Positions 12,695 to 23,516 of a stretch of 64,000 bases of DNA are shown here, in pieces (positions within the stretch are counted from its first letter, which is position 1; each line of letters begins with the position of its first letter). The stretch lies in NCBI GenBank assembly GCA_963978905.1, contig OZ022257.1:43844203-43908202 (forward strand). The letters run 5' to 3'. The DNA is from Trichostrongylus colubriformis (lineage: Eukaryota > Nematoda > Chromadorea > Rhabditida > Trichostrongylidae). Both the position numbers and the translations under genes were made by a program. The notes under the pieces are model-generated. The model had not been told where the DNA came from. It searched no databases and saw only the letters and a program-made list of their open reading frames with translations.

Positions 12695-15600
12695 ATGTCG
12701 GAACACAAGAAAATCGTGGTTTTCGGAAGTATCGTGCAGGATTTAGTTAGGTATACACGTTTTCGAAAGTTTTTGTTGTTCCTTTTCGTATGAAACTCAT
12801 TTGTTTCTCACGTAATACATAAAAATTTGATTTATTATTGGAGTTCTCTCAAACTTGTGGAAAAGCGTGCGTATTTTGAAAAATTTTGCGGACAAGTTCA
12901 GATTGTGTCCCTTGTATGGTTCTATAACTGGTTCCCTTAATATATATCTCACACCAAGAGAGGATTATATGTTCAGGACCAATTTGGTGGACCCCGTTCC
13001 TTGTATGGTTCTACTAACTGGTTCCTTCAATATGTATTTCACACAAAGAGAGGGTTATATGTTCAGGACCAACTTGGTGGTATACCATCGGGTGTAGGTT
13101 GGGACACACGGATCTAGGCCGTGACCCTGTGACAGCCTGTGGCCTTTGCTCTGTGACATGGATAATTCAGACAATTTCTTCATGTAAATCGTGTCCTCTT
13201 TGCAAGTCTGTTCCCTTGTATAGTCAAATTTTCTAAATTATTCATGTCACAGGGCCGTCACCCGTGTACAATCAAATTACTAGCAAATCTCATATGTAGT
13301 AGCTAAATTCAGTATAACGAATAGAAGGAAAAAACATTTTAAACTGAATATCTGCACTGGACGCAGGATAGTGTGCAAAAGCAAGGATGAAGTATGAACT
13401 AATGATTCACCACTGGGAGGGCGGCTACTCTCCGAAACGGAGTCTATCGTTTTTCCATAACGCGTAATCGAAAAGGATGTTTACACTTGCGGTTAGCCAT
13501 TTGATTTGACGCCTATTGTAGACTACATGAGGTAGTCAAGTGCGAATAGAGGAGTCCAACACGCGTTTCACCTATTTCAAGGAAAGATGGTGGTGAGGAT
13601 CTGGAGAGTCGGCTGAAACACGTCGTGTTGAGCAAAATTAATTGACTTCCCAAAAAAACAAGTTTTGGTGAAGGCTCGGTTTTTCATTCTATTTGTTTCT
13701 GTTCAGCTATACGGATTCGTTTCCACGGCCAGGTGAAAGCGTACGAGGAGAATCCTTTCAAATGGGAAGTGGTGGGAAAGGAGCGAATCAAGCGGTTGCA
13801 GCCTCCAGGCTTGGCGCTCATGTCCAGCTTATAGCGAGGGTGAGTATCTGGAGTGTACCGTTTTCTAAAAGGTCACGATATCAAGTAGTTAACTAATTTC
13901 TGTTGAAATAGTTGCGCCCATATATAGTGGTCAGTTTTCAACTATTCGAAATTGGAAAAACTTTTTCTCTCAATATGTGCCTTCAACCTTCTGCTGACCG
14001 AATAAAGCATTCATGCATCCATACTCCACTATTTGGAAGTACTGAAGTAAATTTCGATTTCAAACCTCATTGGTTCCTTCACCCCTCATCGTTATGATTA
14101 TAATTCATCGATCTCGAGATTTAGCGAGATCACCTACATATTCTTCTGGCTGAAGTAATTCTTTCCCTTTTGCTTGTCATCTGAGATTTTCTGAACCCTT
14201 TATTTCACCTTGGCTTTGTTGTAGAAGCTTCACATCATGTTCCACGCTTTTTTTGAAGGCACCGGGGTAAGGGGAACGCGAGAATTGGGAGTACGTGCTA
14301 TTCGAAGTGAAAAGCGCGACTTGATGTGTTGTCAAGATTTCGCAGCATGGTACGTCGTTCTGCAGCGGGGCGAGGTTCTGGGGAGAGGGGGGGGGGCAAC
14401 GTTCGCGGCGGCTGATTCAGCCTAGTCCGTCTGCGGTCTACCCCTGTATAGTGACGCGGAGGGGCGCGCGAGAGAGAGAAGGGGGTTTTGGGTTCCTGTT
14501 TCTCGGGTTTTTCTTTTCCGCTCTCTCTGCTGTCACACTGCTGAGCATAACTATTGGGTCATTCCATAAGTAGTGTCGTTTTTTTTTCAAGCAAAAATTT
14601 TTGCCACGAAACCACAAATTTTTGCAGCATGTCATATATCATTCGGAAGAGAATTTTCTGCCTTACAAAACGACGTATTCAGTTTTTGAGTATGTTAGAA
14701 TGGCGCCGACAATTAGGCTGACAAAGAGGTAGGTCTAGCAGACAAAAATTGGCCAAGCCGGCAATCAATTAAAACGTTATATTTTACTTGGGGAGAACTA
14801 ACCAATCGTGTGTTCCGTACTTAGTCCCGACCTCTCCTGTAAGCTCTACCAGTCGGTAGCTCAAAAAGCCACCTCGCTTTTTTCCACATTTAGTTTTTCC
14901 GCCACAACTCGGGGATTTTAGACAATTTCTTCAGATCGAGGCAAGAAAATTTTCTCAACCAATAAGTTGAAAGGGGGGTGAAATGTTAAGAACAGGTGGT
15001 GGGTAGGAACAGGGAAATACCACTGACCGGATTCTTAAACTTTCTCATAGAAAAAATAAATTGCGAAAAATGTCAACTGGACCCCTATCACACGGTATTC
15101 GAACTCAATCTGAATCGCAGCCAAAACAAACTAGAAAGACGTTTTCGATATAGCAGAAAAAGTTCTTCGAAGTGATTCATAAAACAACTCTAAGGAAGGA
15201 GTTTGAAAGAAAATATTTCATTTTGAATAAGTGTGGGTGCTTTCGAAAAAAAGATTTTAGAAAAAGAACGACAAGTCTTCTTGATCAACTAAATATTGGA
15301 AATTGTAGAAGAGGTCAGGACTAAGCTCGCGACACATGACTGGTTGATTTTTCTAAGATGAAATATAGTTTCAATTGATTGCCGGTTTGGCCATTTTTTG
15401 TCGGCTGGACCTACCTCTTCGCCAGCCTAAATGTCGACCCCATTCTGAAAAACTCTGAAAACAAACATGTCATTTTGTAGAGCAGGAAAACCTCTTTCAA
15501 ATGATATATGACATGCTGCAAAAACTTGTAATTTCATTGGAGAAATTTATGCTTGAAAAAAAAACGACATTACTTATGGAATGACCCAATACTTTCATAT

Positions 15601-18600
15601 TCTACGAATTTACTCCTTTCGGTGTCTTTGATGGTGTATTCGCATGAGCTCTCTCAATGTGACACTGTTATGAAAATAAATAATATATCAAAAATTCAAG
15701 GTTGGCAACGATACGTTTGGTGAGTCGAATATCGACAATCTGCGAAAATCCGGAGTAGACGTGAGTCAAGTAGAGAAATCTGATAGCAGCCATACAGCAA
15801 CTGCAACCATCACAGTCAATGCCCACGGTTTGTCAACTATGCCCCTGTCAAGCACTTTTGCATTGAAGTGTATCCTAATACGATCGTATTTGTAGGTGAA
15901 AACACGATTGTGGTGACGTTAGGTGCAAACATGGAATTGGACGATACGTGCGCTGACCGTCATGAAAAAGCCATCAGCGAAGCCGCTCTGGTGATGACTC
16001 AAGCAGAAGTTTCCCGGAAAGGCAACAAACGGGCATTTGAATTGGCTAAGAAACATGGAGGTGAGTAGGTGGATGGTGGAGTATTCGTCTGCAGGATGAA
16101 TGCAATACACACATTTTTTAGTGAAGACATTCTTCAATCCAGCACCTGGTGAACCGGATACGGACATGTCGATGGTGGCACTTACAGACATCATATGCAC
16201 AAATGAGAACGAAGTGAGCACGGCTGGTTTGCTTTAGTCTCAGGGGGACCTTAGGAACTGATTTCCTCTTTTCAGGCTGAATTCATCACTAACATACCCC
16301 AAAACTCAATGGATGATGCAGAAAAAGCAGCTAAACAGATGATTACCATGGGTCCGGAACATGCAATCATCACGCTCGGTGCAAAAGGTTTGTTATCTGA
16401 GCTTCAAAGGCACCGGCCGCGTAACAATCAGATTAGTCAATTGACTCGTCGGAGCTGTAGATGCTTGGGTAAATATCCAGGTGCACCTTTTCTTCGTATC
16501 TACGATACGCATTCAGGGTGCTACATCTGCTCGAACTGACTCAGCCCATGCTCTTAAGCTCAGGTGACCGATAGGTGAGTGCCGATTGGTCGAATTTTCG
16601 CTTCGCGGCATCGCACTTGCCAGGCCGTCAGTACGAGTTGTTTGGGATTCCGTTCAAGACGCAGTGGGCTGGTATCGTGAAGGATTTTCAAAGATTGCAG
16701 CTTGGAAGCTTCGGGAGTTCGCCTCTGTTATTGTTGGTACTGTTTCAACAGATCAAGCTGCAAACGACCCGCACTTGTCGTGCCGCTCGCCGCAGGCGGC
16801 CGCGCAAAAATTCGACCAATCGCCACTCATCCCTGACCGATAGCTCCAGGGAACGTACTCTGTGTGGGTTCGAGTGGATGTATAGCCGTTGTGGAGCACC
16901 GCAACGTGCATTAAAGGCACCGGGAGGGGGGCAAGGGCGGAATAACGTTTACGAAAACAATGGCGTCTGGAAACAAACATATGGGTTCGGTAGATACAAT
17001 GTGTAACGAAACCAGCGTTGAAAAACGCGCCGTGAGACGGTATTTGGCCCCGGGGCGCGCTTCCGTCCGAACTGCAAGCTTCCGTGGCCGAGCCATGCTT
17101 CGTTCATTTTGAAGCTTGTCTTCGGCCTGATGTAACCTTATTTTTGAAATATTTCCTCTTTACTGTTTTCTAGTGACATATTTTACTTGTTTACTATAGA
17201 TCTTCTTAATTGTGCATTTCTATACCTCAAAATCTCAGAAGGGTCAAATAAAGTCGGGGGGAGACGCAACTTTGCGTCGACGTCGAAGCTCCTTTCCCTT
17301 ACTAGGCTTAGGCTAAAACTGATATCCCCTCCTCCCACATTAAAAAGCATCTGTCAAAGCATAGGTCTCATCAGCTTCAGCCTAACCCTAGGAAGGGAAA
17401 GAAGCTTTGACGTGGGTAAGAATTCTGCCTCTCCCCCCCCGACTTTATTTGACCCGTAAGTACATCTAGAAACAATATAAGAAAGAACAAAGTGAAAACC
17501 AAAAGGAAAAAACAAATCTAAATTAGAACCATCTTCTTTTGGCACCATGCCAAGGCGTCAAATTGGCGAGTTTGTGCAATGGCGGCCACTCAAGCTCGTC
17601 CACACTACGTCTCTTCTACCGTAAGCCAAAATTACCCCTCCTGGTGTCTTTAAGGGTGCAATCTGTTATCTACTGAAGGACCTACCCTAATGAGCTAAGT
17701 CGGCTAATCCAATTGCATTTTATTTATTCCAAGTAGTTCTGAAGTCTGCGCTTCACTAGCAACTACTTTTTCATTCAGGTGTCGTGCTGGCATCTAAAGG
17801 AAAGCAAGAAATTGAACATATACCAGTCAAAAAAGTGAAAGCCGTCGATACTACGGTAATGCATGAACGATTTCTTTTTGTTCTTCTTTTAATGCTGTGG
17901 TGCTTCACAAAATTGGATTTGGTGCAGGAGGACCCTACGCGACGTCGCGAAGTCCCACGGGTGTCCCGCGCGGTATTTCCTCAATGAGCGCGGTGAAGAG
18001 TTGAAAGTGCATATCTCTACCTTTTCGCGTAGTTTTTATCAAAAAATCTGTCTATACTTCGCACCGGCCCCTACACCACATTTCGTGACGCTTTGAGGTG
18101 GAGCGGTCTAACTGTGTGACGTAATTATCTTTCACGTTCTAAGAATTACTGATCTTGGAGTACGACTTTTCAATTCACGCTAATTCATGTCGCTCGAAAA
18201 CTGATTAGACTGATTTCATACTCAACTGATTATCGGCGCCAAGAGAAAATTATCGATCGTGAAAATGAGGGTATGAAATACAGAACGCCCTGGAAATTGA
18301 ATTAGGAAAGTATGCTTGCGATGACTTATCGGTCGGCTACTTCGCCTGACGTGGCACATTTACGGGTCTAACCTTTGGAGCAAATCCATCTCCACCATCT
18401 ATAAAGCAAGATGGCTATCACTGACCGACACGACAACCATTGATACCAACATGGTTACCCACTCTGCTATGTCACCTCAAGCAGAGTACAGGCCAATGAC
18501 TCATCGCAGGCGAATTTTGGCTCCTTGCAGATCACTTCCTATGACGTTTTGCCATTTTGCGGTTCGGATTTTCATCTTTATAATTAGTACTGGAAACTCT

Positions 18601-19003
18601 AATTACACATCTGGGTCACAAATCAAAGCTCCATGGAAAATTCGAACGCTCTCGTCGTAAGACGAGAACGCCCTGTCGCTCCACCCAGTTTACCAACTGC
18701 CTTCGAATACAGTATTTTTTGCACCAGCTGCTTTTCCAGTGGCTGTAGCTACTGTAGGTTCGAAACTGCTTCAGCTAAGAAATGCTCATATGCCGTGACA
18801 ACCGCTGTGAAAGCAATTTTCAGGGTGCTGGTGACTGTTTCTGTGGATCACTCGCTTATTTTCTGGTCCACGACGAGCTGTCAGTGCCAGATGCAATTCG
18901 AAAAGCTGCCGGAATAGCGGCATTGTCCGTTCAGCGAAAAGGAACCCAATCATCATATTGGTCCCGTGAGGAAATTAAACGCGAGCATCCGGATTTATTA
19001 TGA
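12695..19003 (+). CDS. RBKS: Ribokinase
   Basis: PfkB-family sugar kinase that phosphorylates D-ribose to ribose 5-phosphate with ATP in the cytosol. Exons: 12695-12750, 13707-13839, 15701-15827, 15896-16060, 16122-16213, 16276-16387, 17779-17855, 18824-19003. They sum to 942 bases, 313 residues plus TGA, a normal ribokinase length. The sugar-binding signature GGKGANQA is at residues 41-48, NPAPGEP near 166, the TNENE helix start near 195, and the second PfkB signature [16 protein letters not shown] near 252, with the catalytic aspartate of GAGD at about 258. The start follows a strong acceptor and opens with the family-typical [13 protein letters not shown] strand. Intron 2 (13840-15700) holds a nested mariner-like element; intron 6 (16388-17778) holds two foldback elements. 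A polyadenylation signal follows the stop at 19062. No frame breaks were seen. Confidence 0.95.
14395..15660. repeat. Family A repeat, copy 2, split by a mariner-like insertion
   Basis: The left part (14395-14553) and the right part (15592-15660) together match the uninterrupted copies at 60-280 and 61020-61320. The host reads CTGAGCATAACTA before the insertion and CTTTCATATTCTACG after it, corresponding to CTGAGCACCCCTACTTTCATATTCC in the first copy. Confidence 0.75.
14554..15589. mobile_element. Mariner-like non-autonomous element with long inverted repeats
   Basis: The element of 1036 bases runs from TTGGGTCATTCCATAAGT to ACTTATGGAATGACCCAA and is flanked by TA on both sides (14552-14553, 15590-15591). 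The arms pair over roughly the outer 230 bases with mismatches, including the inner blocks GACAAAGAGGTAGGTC on the left and GACCTACCTCTTCGCC on the right. No transposase frame was found. The TA duplication and the perfect terminal ends support a Tc1/mariner superfamily element. Confidence 0.85.
16574..16833. mobile_element. Foldback element, family B, copy 1
   Basis: The ends are GGTGAGTGCCGATTGGTCGAA and its near-complement TTCGACCAATCGCCACTCATCC, about 260 bases apart. The interior shares GTTCAAGACGCAGTGGGCTGG-like and CAACAGATCAAGCTGCAAACGA blocks with the copy at 27412-27662. It lies in ribokinase intron 6. Confidence 0.75.
17241..17455. mobile_element. Small foldback element with GGGTCAAATAAAGTCGGGGG ends
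   Basis: The left end GGGTCAAATAAAGTCGGGGG is complementary to the right end CCCCCCGACTTTATTTGACCC. Inner blocks CCTTTCCCTTACTAGG and CCTAGGAAGGGAAAG also pair, so most of the 215 bases can form one hairpin. It lies in ribokinase intron 6, about 400 bases from the family B copy. Other copies were not seen in this window. Confidence 0.8.
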
Positions 19004-19061
19004 TTTTTTCGTGTGCCATAAAAGTCAGTGTAGTTTTTCACTTTATATCGGAATGGGAACG

Positions 19062-19067
19062 AATAAA
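19062..19067 (+). terminator. Polyadenylation signal AATAAA of the ribokinase gene
   Basis: A canonical AATAAA lies 59 bases after the ribokinase TGA, a typical nematode 3' UTR distance. Confidence 0.65.
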
Positions 19068-19414
19068 AATTCACAGCTAACAATGCTGAGATAATTTGGA
19101 AATGTAGTTTCTACCATTCCAGATCTAAATATGACTTGAGGAAACTTTCATGAATTTCTGTAAACATGAGATCGCAGTGTCGGATTTCATAGCGAAGGAA
19201 CTGAAAAATATTCCAGAATTATGCTGAGGTTTCAAAGATTTCTAGGTCGTTGAGATGCGTAATTTTTTGGACGGTGGTTTAATAGTCACATATGGCCGTT
19301 GAATTGGGTTTCTGTGCGATTAACGGAATACCTACATGTCGACTAATTGGCTAACTGCTGTTAAGCTCGTTAATTGGGCGATAGAAACCTGTAGGACTGA
19401 GGCGAGGGCTACTG

Positions 19415-19550
19415 TCCATTTCGTGACGCTTGATTGGGCGTGGCTTCCGGACTTGGATGGGAGCGGGTCGAACTCTCTCACTCCGCCCCACTCTCTGGCT
19501 CTCGCCACACTCACTCTCTCCTCTGAGGCCTAGCCCTATCAAGCACTCCG
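19415..19550. repeat. Hairpin repeat, family F, copy 2
   Basis: CTTGATTGGGCGTGGCTTCCGG near the left end pairs with the GGCCTAGCCCTATCAAG arm on the right. The loop is rich in CTCTCTCACTC-like sequence, as in copies near 12100 and 25950. Confidence 0.55.
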
Positions 19551-19649
19551 GAAGGGTCTGTACCTCAGTTGGTAGGTTACTTTCCTGAACGAAGTGTGCG
19601 CCCTAACCGTCCGATAGAAGGCTTAAGGAATAGTAGCCGGGAAATAGAT

Positions 19650-19860
19650 TCCTTTGTTACCCATATATTTATGTTGTACTTTTTTAATGAGAGCCGCATG
19701 CAATGTTTCACTCAAAATAGTGAGAATTCGGCTAAAATACAACTTCTCGAAGTGGCGGACGGCTGGGCGAACCCTCCCAACAGGTCCCTCGCCCCGTCGT
19801 CCACCGCGGTCTAGAACACAGAGTGGGACTGTTTACGTAAATTTCTGCTATAAATAAAAT
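19650..19860. repeat. Family E repeat fragment
   Basis: GAGCCGCATGCAATGTTTCACTC, GAATTCGGCTAAAATACA and the CGTCGTCCACCGCGGTC blocks occur in the same order as in the longer copies at 46857-47295 and 58855-59290. The right arm of the foldback is missing here. Confidence 0.55.
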
Positions 19861-19887
19861 GAAATACAAATAATACGATTATATGGG

Positions 19888-21265
19888 TAACAGCTGGCGG
19901 CGCACACTACTGCGCGCGATTCATGGCGATGTTTCAGCTGAGCTATTGAATTGGCCAAAAGCAGAGGAGATGGCGTGATAAAAAAAAGCATTTCGGTGTT
20001 ATTATACTTCAGTCGCTTTGCTTCAAGCTCATTTTGCACGTCATCGGCACGAATTGCGCGCAGTAGTGTGCGCCAGCCAGCTGGTTTAGGTCATCATTGG
20101 GAGTTAGGGTCGTTTAGACATCGACAGTACTGTATTTGACTGCATCGCTTGGTAACAAATTGTTCACTTGCTGGGCATCTAATTTCTACACAATGGCGGT
20201 AGATCCATACCCCGCTTATCGATGTTTGTCGTTTTCGTAAACATGCTTCACTGTTTGGAATTTTACACAGTCTAGCGACCTGCTAAAGCGGTCGTATGGT
20301 GCAGCGAGCGATGTAAAGGATTTCATCCAGTTGCTAACGGTTCTTATCAGCCACTGTAAGCCGTTATCAGTTTCACTGATTCTCTTGTATCCAACAGTAC
20401 CATTGAGGTCCCCGTACCCTACAATACCTGCAAATGTGAACATTCCATTTTCAGCCGCAAAAGCGACCCGGCGTTGGTGACATTTCCCTTCTCACGCTCC
20501 TTATCGAAACTTATCAACCATTATCAAATTGGATCATCCACCATTGATGTGCCCGTCCCACCTTGCTGAACAGCAATGGGTGTCAGAGTTATGGGATTAA
20601 CCCGGAGGCGGATTTGACAGCATTTACCTTCTCATGCTCCTTATCAAATCTTATCAACTGTTATCAAGCTGGATCACCCACCATCAATGTCCCCGTCCCA
20701 CTCCCCAAAACAATTGTGAGTATGAACGCTCTAGGATCAATGCGAAAAGCGAAACGGATTCGACGACTCTAGCCCTTTGAACTCTTTATCGAATCTTATC
20801 AACCGTCATCAATGTGAGTCACCCATCATTAATGTCCCTGTCCCAACACTCAAACCACCCATGAATATCGGCGCTCTGTGATCAGCCCGAAAGGCGAAAT
20901 GGATAAGACGACTCGAGCCTTTTTACGCTTATTATCGAATCTTATCAACCGTTATCAGTGTGGATCACCCACCATTGATGTCCCTGGCCCACCCTGCTGA
21001 ACACCTGTGAAAGCCAGCGCTTTGGAACAACGCGAAAGGCGAGACGGATTTGGCGACATTTGTCTTCCGAGGCTCCTTATCAGCCCTTATCAGTTGCTAT
21101 CACTTTCGGTCCACCACCATTAGTGTCCCCTTGCCACCCCCTACATCACTTGTAAAATTCATGGCCCCAGCTTTACTGCGACGCGAGATATGAATTTCGT
21201 GACAGAGGGACAAACACACATACAGACACACACACAGACATACTAAGCGAATTATATATAGTAGG
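19888..21265. repeat. Composite repeat block, family G, copy 1, with internal tandem units
   Basis: The left end is a hairpin: CGCACACTACTGCGCGCGATTCATG at 19900 pairs with the GCGCGCAGTAGTGTGCGCC arm near 20055. From about 20460 the block has several diverged tandem units of about 150 bases, each with CTCCTTATCGAATCTTATCAACCGTTATC-like and ATCACCCACCATTGATGT-like motifs. It ends with GACAAACACACATACAGAC (an AC-rich stretch) and CTAAGCGAATTATATATAGTAGGA, a tail like those of some non-LTR or SINE elements. Confidence 0.65.
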
Positions 21266-21619
21266 ATAAGAGCAACTCATTCTCCGTGCACGTTTCCTGC
21301 GATTTTCCAAAATCCAGCGTGCTCCACAGGTCATTCGATGCACTCCTCGCAGGATACAGATGCTGAGGAAGACGATTGAGAGGGAGGGGGGGGGGGGGTT
21401 ACCACGTTGGGACACTTTTGGCGTTACATAGGCTGCGATGTGGTGATAGTTGACCAATCCCTCTCCCATATTCCACTTTCATTGCCTTTGCCCGTTTCGC
21501 AAGGAGGGTCCGTCCTCTGTCCTGCCCCGACATGCACTACCTCATTCCCCTAATATAGAACGTTTGAGAGGAGGGGTGAAGGCTCTCGCATTATTTATTT
21601 ATTCATTTATTACTATGAC

Positions 21620-23425
21620 CAGCTGGCGGGCGCACACTACTGCGCGCGATTCATGGCGATGTTGTGCAAAATAGGTTTGCGGCACGAACACGGTTGTGTA
21701 TGGAATTGAGCCGAAATTCCCTTTCCTCTGCTTTCAGCTGAGCTATTGGATTGGAAAAAACAGAGAAGATGGCGTGATAAAAAAGCATTCCGGTGCTATG
21801 ATACTTCAGTCGATTTGCATCGGACCCATTTTGCACGTCGTCAACATGAATCGCGCGCAGTAGCGTGCGCCAGCCAGCTGGTTCAGGCCATATTTGGGAA
21901 TTCGCACTGTTTAGAGATCGATAGTTTTGTATTCGATTGCATCTATTGGTAACAATTTATTCACCTGCTGAGCATCTAATCCCTACACATTGATGGCAGA
22001 TCCATATTCCGATTATCAATGTTTATCGTTTTCGTAAAAGCGCCTCACTATTTGGAATATTGCATAGTCTAGCGGTCGATACCCAGGGTTGCTGCAGTAG
22101 CGCATTAGAAAATGATTCCGAGTGAATCGCTTGCTTTGCTATCACAATATAGGTTGTATCATGATTATCAATGTAGATCGCAGTATCAAGAGGAGTGCAC
22201 CATTTTCTGGAACGCTAGGCAATTCAGCGGTCGATACATCGGCCAGTGATATCAAAACATAAACAGTATATGTTCACCCAATGCCCTGAGCATTAGACGC
22301 TTTTGCTAGAGCGGTCGTGTAGTAGTAGCAAGCGACGTAAAGGTTTCCATCCTATCCAATTCCCAAGGTTCCCATCAGCCAACCCAACAACGCCATTGAG
22401 CTCCCCGTACCCTACAATAGCGAATGTTAACATTTCACTGTTAGCCGCAAAAGCGAACCGGCCTTGGTGACATTTTCCTTCTCACGCTCCTTATCGCATC
22501 TTATCAACTATTATCAGTTTGGATCACCCACCATTGATGTGCCCGTCCCACCCTGCTGAACACTTATGAGTGTCAGCGCTCTTGGACAACACGAAAGGCG
22601 AAACGAATTTGACGGCATATGCCTTCTCATGCTCCTTATCAAATCTTATCAGCCGTTATCGATGCGAGTCACTCACCATTGATGTCCCCGTCCCAACACT
22701 CAAAACATTTATTAATATCGGCGCTCTGGGATCGACTCGAAAGGCGAAATGGATTAGATGACTCTAGCCTTTCTACGCTCATTATCAAATCTTATCAGCC
22801 GTTATCAAGCTGGATCCCCCACCATTTATGTCCCTGGTCCACCCTCCCAAACACCCATGAAAGTCAGCGCTCTTGGATTAACGCGGAAGGCGAAACGAAT
22901 TTGACGACATTCGCCTTCTCATGCTCCTTATCAAATCTTATCAATCGTTGTTAAACTGGATCACCCACCATTAATGCCCCTGTCCCACTCCGCAAAAAGC
23001 CTGTAAGTATGAACGCTCCAGGATCAATGCGAAAAGCGAAACGGATTCGACGACTCTAGCCTTTTTGAGCTCCTTATCGAATCTTATCAACCGTTATCGA
23101 TGCAAGTCACCCACCATTAATGTCTCTGCCCACCCTGCTAAACACCTATGAGTGTCAGCGCTCTAGGATCAACCCGAAAGACGAAACGGATTTGGTGACA
23201 TTTGCCTTCCGAGGCTTCTTATCAGCCGTTATCAGCTGCAATCACTTTCGGTCCACCACCGTTTGGGTTCTCTTGGCACCCCCTACATCACTTGTGAAAT
23301 TCATGGTCCGAGCTTTACTGCGACGCAAGATATGAATTTCGTGACAGACGGACAAACACACACACACACACACACAGACACACACACACACACAGACATA
23401 CTAAGCGAATTATATATAGTAGGAT
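21620..23425. repeat. Composite repeat block, family G, copy 2
   Basis: The order matches copy 1: the hairpin GCGCACACTACTGCGCGCGATTC with its partner GCGCGCAGTAGCGTGCGCC near 21853, then GATCGATAG and TAGCGGTCGATAC blocks, diverged tandem units of about 150 bases from 22440, a longer (CA)n tract at 23356-23398 and the same CTAAGCGAATTATATATAGTAGGA end. It is longer than copy 1 because it keeps a segment at about 22085-22440. The close spacing suggests a direct duplication or neighbouring insertions. Confidence 0.65.
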
Positions 23426-23516
23426 TGTATAAAGAAACTTATCAGCAGTACTCACGTGACATCTCCCACCATTACGAACCTCACTCAACAAACTGATTCG
23501 GAGAATTAGACCACCC

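Larger units (their letters stand above)
19068..23516. other. Repeat-filled intergenic region
   Basis: No gene was found between the ribokinase 3' end and the end of the minus-strand coiled-coil gene. The region holds a family F hairpin, a family E fragment, and two long related repeat blocks with internal tandem units. Confidence 0.65.

Noticed and set aside
19555..19625. tRNA-like TACCTCAGTTGGTAGG
   Set aside because: Stems and a B box could not be built around it.
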